Shown here piece by piece: positions 1 through 11,902 of a stretch of DNA of 64,000 nucleotides. Origin of the DNA: Euglena gracilis. Taxonomy: Eukaryota; Euglenida; Euglenophyceae; Euglenales. The DNA is taken from NCBI GenBank assembly GCA_039621445.1, contig CP154955.1, forward strand, positions 53,491,962-53,555,961. The letters are read 5' to 3'. The notes below the pieces were generated by a model. That model ran no database searches. It was not told the origin of the DNA and worked only from the letters and a program-made list of their open reading frames with translations. Position numbers and translations under genes: made by a program. Position 1 is the first letter of the stretch; each line of letters starts with the position of its first letter.

Positions 1-198
1 CCTACCTGATGTCTTAGAAATGGCCTTAGGGCCTGGCTCACAGGGATGTGGAAGTGAGCATCTTTTAGGTCTATTTTTGCAGCCCAGTGGTCTTTTTCCA
101 ACACTGGAAAAATGTGCTGGATGTGATCCAGCTTGAAAGGTTTCACTTGGAACCTTTGATTTAACTCCCTGCAATCGCTTATTAATCTCCATTTTGTC
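1..198 (-). CDS. Reverse transcriptase fragment (fingers/palm), partial
   Basis: The minus strand reads without stops through KWRLISDCRELNQRF, FKLDHIQHIFPVL and AAKIDLKDAHFHIPVS, ending at FLRHQVG at the window edge. These correspond to RT motifs 1 and 2 and motif A of retroelement polymerases: the invariant R of WR-I-D, the LN turn, and the catalytic Asp of IDLKDA. The protein would copy element RNA into DNA. The YxDD box lies beyond the left edge. The upstream part of the same polypeptide is 412-969, separated by an insertion. Subfamily is uncertain; a DIRS-like assignment is an inference from the DLKDAHFHIP style. Confidence 0.8.
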
Positions 199-411
199 TA
201 ACCCCACCCCAAATAACACACCCCCGGTGTGTTATTTGTGCACCCGAACTGGGCCCCCCAGGGGGGGGGGGTGTTATTTGGGGGGGGTTATTTTTACATG
301 CAAAACCAAAGGAAAACAGGGTGTATTTTGGCGCTCGAAATCGGCCCCCGAGGGGTGTGTGTTATTTGGGGGGTTATTTGGGGGGGGGGTGTTACTTGGG
401 AGGGGGGTTTA
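199..411. mobile_element. Family E-type G-rich palindromic element inserted in pol
   Basis: The segment begins TAACCCCACCCCAAATAA and ends with TTACTTGGGAGGGGGGTTTA, an imperfect inverted pair matching the arms of the family E copies at 10468, 18044, 21995 and 59003. It contains three further TTATTTGGGG repeats and long G runs. It interrupts the retroelement reading frame between FLISK (at about 425) and KWRLIS (at 198). A short CAAAA direct repeat flanks both sides. The exact ends are uncertain by about 10 bp. Confidence 0.55.
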
Positions 412-969
412 CCTCCCCTCTGGTTTTGAAATTAGAAACCAGGGGATCAGGTGCTGGGTGGTTGAATCATTCACCCTCTTTACGGATCCAGATTTGTGGT
501 AATCCTGCAGTATTTTTGATGCTTGGGGTAGGTTCAAATTTGCTCTGTGTTTTGGGTGGGTGGACAATTTTGGTGGGCTGAACCAGGGGGGTTGAAATTC
601 ATCCCTGATGAGTTGACACGTTGTTGTTGGGGGGGCTTTTTTTGTCCACCATTTCAAGCTTTTTTGCAACCTTTGATGGAGGGGGGTGTCTCCCCATTTT
701 TCCTCCATGGAATTTATCTTCTGGATAAGATGATTTCGGGGGGGCTGGGCTGGGGGTGTTGGACATTCCAGGCTTTTTTGCAACCAATGATGGAGGGTTT
801 TGCCTCCCCATATTTCCTTCCTGGAATTTATTTTCTGGATAGGATGATTTTGGGGGGGATGAGCTTGGGGTTTTGGACATTGCACCCCTAGGTCCCCTAC
901 GGTTTGGGTCCTTGGAAAAAGATATTTTTTCTGGGGGGATGTGCATGCACTCTCTCCATCCCTGATCAC
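412..969 (-). CDS. Retroelement pol N-terminal region, broken
   Basis: An open minus-strand frame ends with LPQASKILQDYHKSGSVKR, then STTQHLIPWFLISK, the type of sequence found directly before the K-WR-I motif of retroelement RTs. In the genome KWRLIS occurs 215 bp further on, past the family E insertion. The frame also holds a twice-repeated block of about 38 residues built on NHLIQKINS...KWGDTPLHQRLQKSL (at about 560-800). After the insertion point the frame reads into non-pol sequence and stops. It is a broken coding region of the same element as 1-198. Confidence 0.55.
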
Positions 970-1080
970 CTCTCTGGAGGACCTTGTTGTTGGAAGACAT
1001 ACCGTAGGGCTTAATGCCCCTGTTTTGCCTATCTGCTCTTCTCCATGCTGATATGGCTGGTTGACATACCATAGGGGGGG

Positions 1081-1318
1081 CCTCTGTGGGTCCCCCCTTT
1101 ATTCAATACTTGGGAATTGAGAACAAATTGTTGGAGGGGTTTCTGCGCCTCCCTGCAAAAGGGCCACTGTGGGTCCCTTTTCCTCCTGGGGCCGGGTCAT
1201 TGAAAGGGCCACTGTGGGTCACTTTCCCCCCCTTTTTTTTGGCAGAGGGCCTCTGTGGGTCCCTCGGGGGATTTCTCCAGCAGCTTCCTTAGCTTCTCGG
1301 TGGCCACTGTGGGTCCAC
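1081..1318. repeat. Spaced 14-mer repeat (CCACTGTGGGTCCC)
   Basis: Five near copies of CCACTGTGGGTCCC occur at about 1081, 1167, 1209, 1249 and 1302. On the minus strand they read as a DPQWP peptide motif. They may be the remnant of a repetitive linker between the gag-like and pol-like frames. Confidence 0.5.
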
Positions 1319-2680
1319 CCTGCTGGTCTCCAAGGTCTCTATGTATAAATTTTTTTCCATACTCCATCTGTTGGTCTTCCGGACCTTGAAGTCTTCTTGG
1401 CCTCCAACCCCACTGGAAATCTGGGGGGGCTGCTGTGACCCCTCTTGTCCCTTTGAGAAGGGCTGTTGTGCAAGATGAATTGGGGGGGGGGTTGGCAGAC
1501 CTTTTCTGCCCCTTCCTGAGGGGATTTTCTTGTAAAATTGTGGCCCCCATGGCCCTGTGGTGTTGACCTCCTTGGCCTTAATTCCATCTCCCCATCCTTT
1601 GCCCAATTTGTGCACAGGCGACTGGGCGCCTTTGAAGGAGATGCCGCTGATGTGTGGGCTTTGGTTGTCCAAATGTGAAGCATTTTGGGCCCCCATGGCC
1701 CATCCTTTACCCACCAAGGGCTGGGGCTGAATTCTGTCTTCTGGGCCTTCTGGCCACAGTGGTCCAAGGACCGTGGTCGTCAGTGGGAGGGGTTTGCGCT
1801 TGGAAATTTCTGGGGTGGGGATCTGGGGGGGGAAGAAAGGCCACGGCTTGCCGCGTGTTGACCGCATCTGCAAGGTCTCCGGCTGCTGCGGCCACTGCTC
1901 CCAGGACGTTCGCGGCCAAAAAATTCTAATTTCTTCTCCACTGCATTGCTCATCGAAGTCGAAATTGAAATTTGATAATTGACTTCTCAATTGATATTCG
2001 TCTGGTTCGTGTTGTTCGTGCCTGTTGTTCGTGCCTCCTTTTCTCGGTTCTTCTTCGTTCGAGAACTTTTTTCCTTTCTCCTGGGTGTCGCAGGGCAAGT
2101 TAGGAATCAGCCAACCCCGGCAAAAAAAAGGCACCGGGCAGGGACTACTAACCCAGCGCACCAGAACAATCACAGCAAACCGCCGGCGAGCAAGGCATGG
2201 CCTCACAATCGCAAAGTGCGGGGCCCGAGCTGTCATTCCTAGCCAAGCGCGCGCAAAGTCAAAACGCACCGCCGCTGAGCAAGGAATGGCCTCGCAATGT
2301 CTTTGCGCTTCGCTCTCGGTGTCTCTTCCTCCCTGGTCGCCTGTCCTCGAGGCCGTACGAGCTCGGTTTGCAGAACGGGGGGACAAATTTGCTTCAATCG
2401 TCAACGCTCCTTGCCCGGATTTCCACCCCCAAAAAAACGCATTTTTGCCTGGGGCTACGTCGGATTTTTCGAGGCCATTGGCCAATACCGGCCGAGGTAT
2501 TTCTCTCAGGCGATTTCCCTGGCGCGAGAAAGTTTTGGTGGTTGGAGATGTTTTTCTTGGCTTTTGCGAAATAAGGAGGTGTTTGAAAACCTTCCCCACA
2601 TCGATGTCGATTATTTTAAATTTCAGATTGCGGCCATAAAAAAGCCCTGACGTTTCTGGTGCCATTTCAACATTGGACAA
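1289..2680 (-). CDS. Gag-like retroelement ORF, 463 codons
   Basis: This is the longest non-microsatellite open frame in the window. The N-terminal third is ordinary, with GLFYGRNLKFKIIDIDVGK near the start. Residues about 115-185 come from a GC-rich segment of unusual composition (plus strand 2160-2340). The C-terminal half is rich in Pro, Gln, Trp and Gly, with short repeats such as GPLWPEGPED and GPWGPQF, and has an acidic stretch (NFDFDEQCSGEE) near residue 240. No CCHC knuckle or protease motif is seen. Position upstream of pol on the same strand suggests a structural gag-like role. No homology is recognised, so part of the frame could be fortuitous. Confidence 0.42.
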   Translation of the reverse strand: MSNVEMAPETSGLFYGRNLKFKIIDIDVGKVFKHLLISQKPRKTSPTTKTFSRQGNRLREIPRPVLANGLEKSDVAPGKNAFFWGWKSGQGALTIEANLSPRSANRARTASRTGDQGGRDTESEAQRHCEAIPCSAAVRFDFARAWLGMTARAPHFAIVRPCLARRRFAVIVLVRWVSSPCPVPFFCRGWLIPNLPCDTQEKGKKFSNEEEPRKGGTNNRHEQHEPDEYQLRSQLSNFNFDFDEQCSGEEIRIFWPRTSWEQWPQQPETLQMRSTRGKPWPFFPPQIPTPEISKRKPLPLTTTVLGPLWPEGPEDRIQPQPLVGKGWAMGAQNASHLDNQSPHISGISFKGAQSPVHKLGKGWGDGIKAKEVNTTGPWGPQFYKKIPSGRGRKGLPTPPPIHLAQQPFSKGQEGSQQPPQISSGVGGQEDFKVRKTNRWSMEKNLYIETLETSRVDPQWPPRS

Positions 2681-4625
<1,945 letters not shown>

Positions 4626-5167
4626 TAGCTTGGGGCCATGGTCGTCCGCTGCCACGTTCTTTCTCGAGAGAGTTTTGGATGCCCCGCGCGCTTGGCCACC
4701 GTTTGAAAGAGGGCGAGGTTTTGACCATTCATTGGCCCCCTCCCTCCCATTTGCTTTTCATTTCTGTCCCCCGCATTAGCCTGCCCCAGCCCCTAGCCCT
4801 TCACCCCCCTCAGGCCATGAAATAGGCCAAAAAATAATACCCCCTGTGCCGACCGAGAAAAAAAAACGGGGGAGGGGGGCAACTGGGAGCACATCCATTT
4901 CCGAGGGTCTCACGCCAAGCTTTTTTCTGGTCCAAACTTGAAAAAAACTTGGCCCCAAAACTTTTAATTTTCAACGCAAACGGCGAAGATGGACCAAAAA
5001 GCGCTTCCTTCCTCTTGGAATTTCCACCCAATAGAGCGCATCTATTTTTAATACAATTGAAATAATTTTGAAAATATTCAAAAGGATTGCTTGACCGCAC
5101 CTAAAAACTTCAAATGTCACCATGTCACAAGCTCTCCTGAGAAAAAAAATCCTTTTCTGCATTTTTC

Positions 5168-5612
5168 TTGCATACATGAATAAACCCCCCCCAAAAAAGA
5201 CCGGGGGTCCATTTCATGGGTCAGTTTGCTGGAAAGCCCAGGGGGGGGGGTCTTATTCATGGAGGGGTCCATTTTATGGATTTTTGCTGGCAAAATTCTC
5301 GACCCCCCAATGTCCCAAAATGTCCAAAAATGCCCCCCAAAATAACAAATTTCGAAAAAATTCTGCGCTTCGCGCCAGACAAATCGGGGGGAAATATGCT
5401 GAATTGTGTGACAATTGTCCCAAAATGGCAAATTTACACCCCAAAACAGTCCCATTTTTCAAAAATCCGGCGCTTCGCACCGGCAGGGGGGTCCTATTTA
5501 TGGGGGGGCCCGTTTCATGGATTTTTGCTCGGACCGGCCACGGGGGGTCTTATTTTGGGGGGGAGTCCATTTTATGGGGGGGTCTTATTTTGGGGGGTTT
5601 TTACATGCAAAC
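5168..5612. repeat. Family F palindromic repeat
   Basis: The arms contain GGGGTCTTATTTTGGGGG and GGATTTTTGCT on one side and AATAAACCCCCCCC on the other. Internal hairpins include GCGCTTCGCGCC and CCGGCGCTTCGCACCGG. A second copy is at 28130-28540. Transposition is inferred, not shown. Confidence 0.5.
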
Positions 5613-5879
5613 TGCCAAATTTCCAAACTCCGGCTTCGATGAATCACCTTGAAACACAAATGTGATTTGTTTACAAGCGCAATGCAAAAAAAGTGTTCTG
5701 AAAAGAAGCAGTGGCATGGCCAAGAATGATGGTATGTCACATTTGATTACGTTCATTTTTTGTATGTTTATTTTGGGTCCACCAGCAAAGCATCTGGCAG
5801 AAAATGCCCACCCCAGAACAACAACCAAACTGCAGGTCTTGGCACTATTGTGGCAAAACTTTCACCTCGAAGCAAGCCT

Positions 5880-6120
5880 CCGGTCCCGCCCTGCCGGCCG
5901 CCCAGCCAAACCGACCCCAACCGACAAAACCAGCCCCCCCCCCCCCCGGTGGGCCATCCCTGCGGGGGCCTCGGTACAGACCCGGACCGGCCGGTCCCCT
6001 CCGCGGGGCCAGCAGCGGCAGGCGGGAGTTCGTTGGAGGAGCCGTGCGTCGGGGACAGCCGCCCTTGGGGCCCTGGCTGGGGGGCCGCGGCGTCTCCGGC
6101 GGGCTGACGCTGAGCACAGG
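5880..6120 (-). other. GC-rich exon-like island, frame unresolved
   Basis: A GC-rich stretch downstream of the last recognised HECT exon. All minus frames are open over most of it, so coding cannot be assigned. It could hold the last few codons and stop of the ligase gene. It is interrupted by a C run at 5935-5948. Confidence 0.22.
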
Positions 6121-6294
6121 AGGGGGGGGGAGGGGGGGAGGGGTTGCTGCGGCCACGTCGGGCGTCGGCCCCAAATCGCCGGACTCGGGAAAAAAAAACA
6201 ATCACTGCAGGCAACCATGCTTCTCTCCGAGAAGCCTGCGGGTTGCTGGGCTGGGCATTGGGGCTGGCCCACCCCCCTGGGGGGACGGGCTGGA

Positions 6295-6536
6295 CAGGGC
6301 TGCGCGGGAAGGCCTGGGGGGGGCCACCCGGGAGGTGGGGAGGTCGACCCCCCCGACCCACCACAGCAACCGCGCAAGAAAAATTTGATCGAAAAATTGG
6401 CGCCCCTGGAAATACGAGAAGGCCTGGTTGGGGGGGGGGGTCGGTCGGACCCCCCCCCACCCACCCACCAAGATGGGGGTGGGGGGTTCGGCCTCCCACC
6501 ACCCATTCGGGTTTTGGGGACTCCCGTACAGCCCTG
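6295..6536. mobile_element. Family B element (hAT-like MITE)
   Basis: Starts CAGGGCTGCGCGGGAAGGCC and ends GGGACTCCCGTACAGCCCTG, the two inverted termini of family B. The middle carries GGTCGACCCCCCC, CGAAAAATTGGCGCCCCTGG and a second AAGGCCTGG block, as in other copies. Flanking duplication is poor (a shared GGCTG only). Confidence 0.6.
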
Positions 6537-6718
6537 GCTGTCCATGAGCATCGGCCGCAGAAGCCAAAGCTGAACAATGGCCAAAAAGGAACAATCAAAC
6601 AATTTGTCACGTGAAGCCTCAAAGCCACCATTTTTTGGGCATTTTTGACCACTTTTTCAAAACAGAACCCAGCAAGAAGGGGCTGCCTTGCTGGATTAGC
6701 AGCAGCACCCCTCCCAAC

Positions 6719-6724
6719 ACACAC

Positions 6725-6765
<41 letters not shown>

Positions 6766-6824
6766 ACAAACATTACAATGCACACGACACAATACAACAC
6801 ACACACACACACACACACACACAC
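6719..6824. repeat. (CA)n microsatellite at exon border
   Basis: Two CA tracts separated by a short unique stretch. On the minus strand the repeat begins immediately after the exon 6825-7034, so it forms the 5' end of the intron and supplies its GTGTGT donor. Confidence 0.9.
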
Positions 6825-7034
6825 CTCGTCCAGGTCGTAGCCGCTGGTGTTCAGGATCGCCAGCACCAGCTTGGTCTTTACCATGGCACACAACTCTGTC
6901 AGCACCCGTGACCGCTCCTCCTCTGGCAGCTGGCCCCACACCGCCGCCCGGTCTGCGTCCGTCACGTACACCTGCTGGGGGCCACTCGGCGTCCGCTGCC
7001 CACAGCGGGCCACCGGGCTGAGACCCTCGAGTGC
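6825..7034 (-). CDS. HECT E3 ligase, C-terminal exon
   Basis: A 70-codon island lies between AG (ACACACAG) and GT (GTGTGTG), phase 0 on both sides. It encodes ALEGLSPVARCGQRTPSG, a middle acidic helix (LPEEERSRVLTELCAMV) and KTKLVLAILNTSGYDLDE. The last segment matches the terminal HECT helix and strand (pattern KLL-AI-x(3-5)-GF-L) that closes the C-lobe. The preceding LSPVARC could be the L-P-x-A-x-T-C catalytic-cysteine segment, but the Thr is absent and about 40 extra residues follow the Cys. The thioester cysteine is therefore unproven. Both flanks are TG/CA microsatellite. No stop is included, so a short last exon must lie further left. Confidence 0.62.
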
Positions 7035-7044
7035 CTGTGTGTGC

Positions 7045-7870
<826 letters not shown>

Positions 7871-8329
7871 TGTGTGTGCATATTTGCACATTTATGTTTA
7901 TATATGTGCGAGTGTGTGTTGTGTGCGTGTGTCCAATGGGTGTATGTGCATATGTGTCATGTGCTTATGGATGCATACAGGTCCATGAGGGTGGATTGCA
8001 GCTGGCTGCACACAGGCTAGCAGCTGAAACCCACTGCAAACACCCAAATCCAGCAAATTTGCTGGATTAAGAAGTCTCATAGGTGTGTGGGTGGGTGGGT
8101 GGCGGGTGCGTGCGCGGGCACGCTTGCATGCATCCGTAAATGCGCATGTATGCGCGTGTGCGCATGAATATGTGTGATTGCTCACGGGTGTATGTGTGGG
8201 TGGGTGGGTGGGTGGGTAAATTGTGCCAACCATGTGGCCAAAGAAGCTGGAAGGCCCTTTCTATTGTCCCAAATTAAAACGGCACTGTGTTCAATTCCAA
8301 GTTTCAGCTGATTCTGTTTTAACATGTCC
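7871..8329. other. No gene; GT-rich and GGGTGGGT repeats
   Basis: Degenerate GT-rich sequence with GTGGGTGGGTGG tracts near 8082-8105 and 8195-8215. No exon is supported. Confidence 0.5.
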
Positions 8330-8435
8330 CCTCAGGGCTGCCCCAAGCGGTGGCCCGGCCAACGCTCGTTGCGGAACCACCAGGAGCCCGTGCCGAACAG
8401 CAAACCCTCGCAGTAATTGAAGGCAGCGGTCCCCG
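8330..8435 (-). CDS. Exon-like island (unassigned)
   Basis: On the minus strand a CCATTTTCAG acceptor is followed by a GC-rich open stretch. One frame reads FNYCEGLLFGTGSWWFRN and ends in a stop; another reads LQLLRGFAVRHGLLVV. It lies inside the intron between 9826-9891 and 6825-7034, which already match in phase without it. It could be a skipped or alternative terminal exon, or chance. Confidence 0.28.
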
Positions 8436-9239
8436 CTGAAAATGGTGAATGAAGCACATGTGATGCACGGATAAGCCGTTCGGATTATTGCAGGCAAAAA
8501 AATATAAAGCAAATGAAGAAGAGACTGCAACAAATTTGTACTTAATTCCACATCACGTGTTAGATGATGCTGCAATGCCCACGTCCACACAACGACGTGA
8601 AGACTGCACCTTCCAGCTGCCAAATGGGCCCCAGTTTTGTGCAGAGGGGGAGGCCACCTGACCAAGCCGAAAAATAAACACAATACTGAATACCACCGGC
8701 GATACGCTTCGCAACATTGATCACAGAGTTGAGAGAAAAAGACAAAAAAATAAGGGAAATAGTTCGCTGGTGACGGCTGGCCAGGAAGCTCCAGCGTGTT
8801 GCTGCATGTGTGAGCCTGTGGCAGGCGCCGCATGCACAGTGGCAGGCCAGGGCCACTTCGATATAAGGGCAGGTGGGGGGGTCGGACCCCCTCTCCGGTC
8901 CAGCAGTGGGGGGACACCCCCCCCCACTTAAACAGTGGCACGGTCTGGGTGACTGATTTTCGGCCCGGAGCTTTGCGCCGGGCGAAAAACTTTGACCCAC
9001 CAAAACGGCCAAAAATGCCATTTTTGGGGCAAAAATTTGTCAAAAATGCAAAAAAAATATTTCGGCGCAAAGCGGCGGAAGGAAAATTTTACCTTTTTGG
9101 GGGTCCCTGGTACCCATCTGGGGTCGGTCCGGACCTCCCTTGGTAGGTGAGGGACAGACCCCCCCTAGTCCAGGAGGGGGGGGGGTACCCCCACCTAATA
9201 ATCCCTGTACACCCTCTTGGTATCGAACCCTGGGGGGGG
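8436..9239. other. No gene; repeat L copy and G-rich palindromes
   Basis: Contains a repeat L copy at about 8985-9095 (GGCCAAAAATGCCATTTTTGG and TTTGTCAAAAATGCAAAAA) and a GGGCAGGTGGGG...CCCCCACTT palindrome at 8865-8935. A related one is at 9140-9240. Confidence 0.4.
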
Positions 9240-9544
9240 GGGAGGTGGTCCTTGAGCAGATTAAAAAAAATGTAACTCTGCTGCCCAGCACAAAAAACAC
9301 ACAGGAAAAATGGGGGAGATTTAATTTTTTTCAGCAAAACCGGGTCGATGTCGGGGGGGGGGGGGGGATTTCTGGCACCTTTGACCATTACCAAACCAGC
9401 GAAAACGTCAAAAAAAATGTTTTCCGACTTTCCGATTACGTTTTTGAATCCGGGTCCGGCCCCTCCCAGTCCCTGGGCCTTAGAGCGGTCCCTGAGGGGC
9501 GGTCCTTCATAGGGAAAAAATCCTGTCCCTCATGGACCATCCTG
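9240..9544. mobile_element. Family A element, decayed copy
   Basis: Left end GGAGGTGGTCCTTGAG, then the family A body (TAACTCTGCTGCCCAGCAC, CCGGGTCGATGTCGG), then AGGGGCGGTCCTTCA and the right end CATGGACCATCCTG. No convincing target duplication remains. Confidence 0.55.
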
Positions 9545-9825
9545 GGAGTGACAAAAATGTATTTAAAAAAAAGCTGCAAAAGAAGAACGCAAAATAGAAT
9601 CCTGTTAAATGTGCAAAATTCTGCTGCTTCAGACATTAATTATTTCCACTTCTTTCTGGAAATTGCCTGAAAGACAAAACACTTCGAAAAGTTGCACGAG
9701 ATTTTTCATGCGCAGTTCAGATTTCCGTTCATTCCAGTTTGCAGTTCAGATTTTTTTCTCCAGAAGGCATTGCAAAAAGAAAACTTCAAAAACTGACAAA
9801 AAAAACTGCACAGGCGAAAGCCAAC

Positions 9826-9891
9826 CAGCCTGGCAACGTCATATGCCTGACTGGTGAGCATCGTGTATGGCAACTCGATCCGGATGACCTC
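9826..9891 (-). CDS. HECT ligase exon, C-lobe linker (probable)
   Basis: A 66-bp phase-0 exon after CCTCCACAG and before GTTGGC encodes EVIRIELPYTMLTSQAYDVARL. Phase fits the 11739-11902 exon before it (ends phase 0 after KGE) and the 6825-7034 exon after it (starts phase 0). Its place between the FLTGRRHLP segment and the C-terminal helix corresponds to the HECT strand and loop preceding the catalytic cysteine. Its sequence is only weakly HECT-like. The donor (GTTGGC) is not optimal; the frame continues for six more codons. Confidence 0.48.
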
Positions 9892-10467
9892 CTGTGGAGG
9901 ATGGGGGGGAGAATATGCATTGCTTTTTTTCCAACGTACGGCAAAATATCACAACATTTTGGGTCCCAACAAGTCCCATGCCCCCCAAAAAACCTGCAGT
10001 CGCGGTTTTTGTTGGTTGTCATGATGCTCTGAAATTTTTTCCCCCAGAAGGAATTTGAAGCATTGAACAGGGCTGAGGATGAGAAAATGCCTCGATGCCA
10101 CTTCAAACCTATCTTTTGACAGTGCAAAAGGGCGGCCACAACCATCCCTGCCCGTATTTCCGGGCGCAAATTCTAGGTGAAAATTTTCCTTCGGCACCAA
10201 AGGAATTTCTTCTTGCACGGTGCTGTGGTGGATGGGGGGGGTCGACCTCCCAGCAGGCCTCCCCGCATAGTGTTCATGGGAATCCCAGACTCCTTCTGTC
10301 CGATGAGTGGAGGGGGGGGAGGGCGGATGGTGGGAGTCAGGCCCCCCCCACCCACCACCCATAGGGTGTTGGGGATTCTCGAATAGCCCTGGGGGCTGCC
10401 GTGTTGCACCAAGCCCCCGTCCAGGGCTGTATGGGAAGGCCTGGTGGTGGTCCCCCCCCCCGGGTGG
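9892..10467. other. No gene; family B fragments
   Basis: Holds B-type pieces: GGGGGGTCGACCTCCC (10228), GGGAATCCCAGAC, GGGATTCTCGAATAGCCCTG (ends 10391) and CAGGGCTGTATGGGAAGGCC (from 10423). They look like two or three overlapping decayed copies. Confidence 0.45.
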
Positions 10468-10841
10468 TAAACCCTCCCCCCAAATAATACCCCCCCCCCC
10501 GCTCGGGGTCTGACTTCGGCGACCGAAATAATACCCCCCCCCCCTGGTTTCGGGCCGAAGGCCCGGATTTTGACCTGAAAATGTGGGTAAAAATCACAAT
10601 TTCTGTCAACAAATTACGAAAAAAAATCGATTTTTCTGGATCATCTGACCTCTAAAAAATGGTAAATTTCAGAAGAAAATACAAAAAATGACCCCAAAGG
10701 GGGCTTTTGGCGCTATTTTGGCTCCTACGGGACTTCAAAAAATTTCGAAAATTTTGGGGAAATAATACCCCCCCCCCCTCGGGTCGGGACTTCGGGCGAA
10801 AAAATAAATACCCCGGGGGGGGTATTATTTGGGGTAGGGTA
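10468..10841 (+). mobile_element. Family E element, copy 1
   Basis: Left arm TAAACCCTCCCCCCAAATAA, right arm GGTATTATTTGGGGTAGGGT. Internal landmarks shared by all copies: GGTCTGACTTCGG, TTTCGGGCCGAAGGCCCGG, CAACAAATTACG, TGGATCATCTGACCTC, ATGACCCCAAAGGGGG, GGGACTTCGGGCG. About 374 bp with no open frame. Confidence 0.7.
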
Positions 10842-11690
10842 TTGGTTGGGTCGCAGCCAGCCGCGGCCCAAACAATCTTTTTTTGTTGGGCCGCGGCTGG
10901 GAATGGCCCAACCACTTCGGATTTTGAACCCCCCCCAAAAAATGGGACTGGTGGGGCAGCAGCAGGCTGCGGCCGGTCGCGGCCACCAGGCCTTGTCGTA
11001 TTTCCGGGGACGTCGATTTTTATGTCAAAATTTTCCTTCAGCCTCAAAGGCGCCGAAGGGTTTTTCTTTGAGCGGGTGCCATGGTGGGTGGGAGGGTGGA
11101 CCCCCCACCTTCTAGGTGGGGGGGGGGGCGGGTGGGATGTCATGGGAGGTAGGTCCGTGGGATGTAGGAGCCGCGGCTGGCCGCGGCAGGCCGCGGTGGC
11201 CCCTACAAGGTACCAGCTACCCCAAAGAGCCGCCCGAATGGGGTTGATACTCATGGTGGGACCCTCACTCGGCGCCTTCGGCGCCTCGCTCGGGTCCCCC
11301 ATGTCTTTAATCCTAGTTGGGCGACTCTTTGGGTTCGCTGAGTACCCTGTAGAGGCCAATATAACAACGTTGAGCGGGAAAGGTTCAACTGTTTGCACGG
11401 GAACCTTAACCCTAACTCTACTCCTTCAAATAACGTCATAAAATCTTTTTTGCGATCACCTTTTGCAGTTTGGTTGGGTCCGCGGCCTGCCGCGGCCGGC
11501 CACGGCCCCAACTAAAAAAAAATTGGTTGGGCCGCGGCCATCCAAATTAAAAATTTTACAGCCAAATTTTGCCGTGGTTGGGCCGCGGCCCAACCAAAAT
11601 ACTATTTTCGTTGGTTGGCGCTATTGTGCGATGCAGTTCTGCTTCGGTCGCTGGATCTGTTGTGGTTGGGTGGCCCCGGCCCCTTATTAC
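10842..11690 (+). repeat. Family I foldback/GC repeat, copy 1
   Basis: Tandem GGTTGGGCCGCGGCC-type units flank a 150-nt imperfect palindrome at 11202-11354 with a GGCGCCTTCGGCGCC loop at 11271-11285. Then follow CCAATATAACAACGTTGAGC and AACGTCATAAAATC. The same blocks recur at 39295-39960. No coding potential is recognised. Confidence 0.65.
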
Positions 11691-11738
11691 CACCCTCAGG
11701 GTTGCGGGGATTCCCTTACTGCCGGCACCCACACACAC

Positions 11739-11902
11739 CTCCCCCTTCCGGGCGGGCAGATGGCGCCGACCAGTGAGGAACTTCAGGAACAGCCGCTTCA
11801 GCGACACCCCGGCCGGGGAGCGCTCCGCCCCGAGGGCGTCCGCGACGGCGAAGAGCGTGTCGAGGAACGCGCGGTTGTGCGGGAAGCTCTGGAAGTCGCT
11901 CT
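11739..11902 (-). CDS. HECT ligase exon, C-lobe
   Basis: A 164-bp exon lies between CCCCCAG and GTGTGTG. It encodes ESDFQSFPHNRAFLDTLF, a helix (AVADALGAERSPAG), then SLKRLFLKFLTGRRHLPA. The final block is the HECT C-lobe signature in which a Trp/Phe helix is followed by x-FL-x-F-x-TG-x(2)-x-LP. The first codon is completed by the single base left by exon 12695-12791, giving an in-phase Glu. The exon is about 67% GC against AT-rich, repeat-filled introns. An acceptor two bases away (CAGAG) is possible. Confidence 0.75.

Larger units (their letters stand above)
1..2680 (-). mobile_element. DIRS/Ty3-like retroelement, truncated by window edge
   Basis: Read on the minus strand, this stretch holds a gag-like frame (2680 to 1289), a pol-like frame (969 to 412) and a reverse-transcriptase segment (198 to 1). 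That order fits an LTR or tyrosine-recombinase retroelement. The RT wording (IDLKDAHFHIP followed by a conserved FLRH) is closest to DIRS/Ngaro-type and Ty3-type enzymes from memory of the families. No LTR, split repeat or recombinase is visible because the element runs off the left edge. The copy is broken by a G-rich insertion at 199-411, so it is not intact. Confidence 0.6.

Noticed and set aside
2025-2650. Plus-strand ORFs of about 117-204 codons
   Set aside because: They are antisense shadows of the longer minus-strand gag-like frame and lack motifs.
5768-6769. A 333-codon minus-strand ORF
   Set aside because: Composed of TG repeat, family B palindromes and homopolymer-encoded Gly/Pro. 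No consistent codon pattern.
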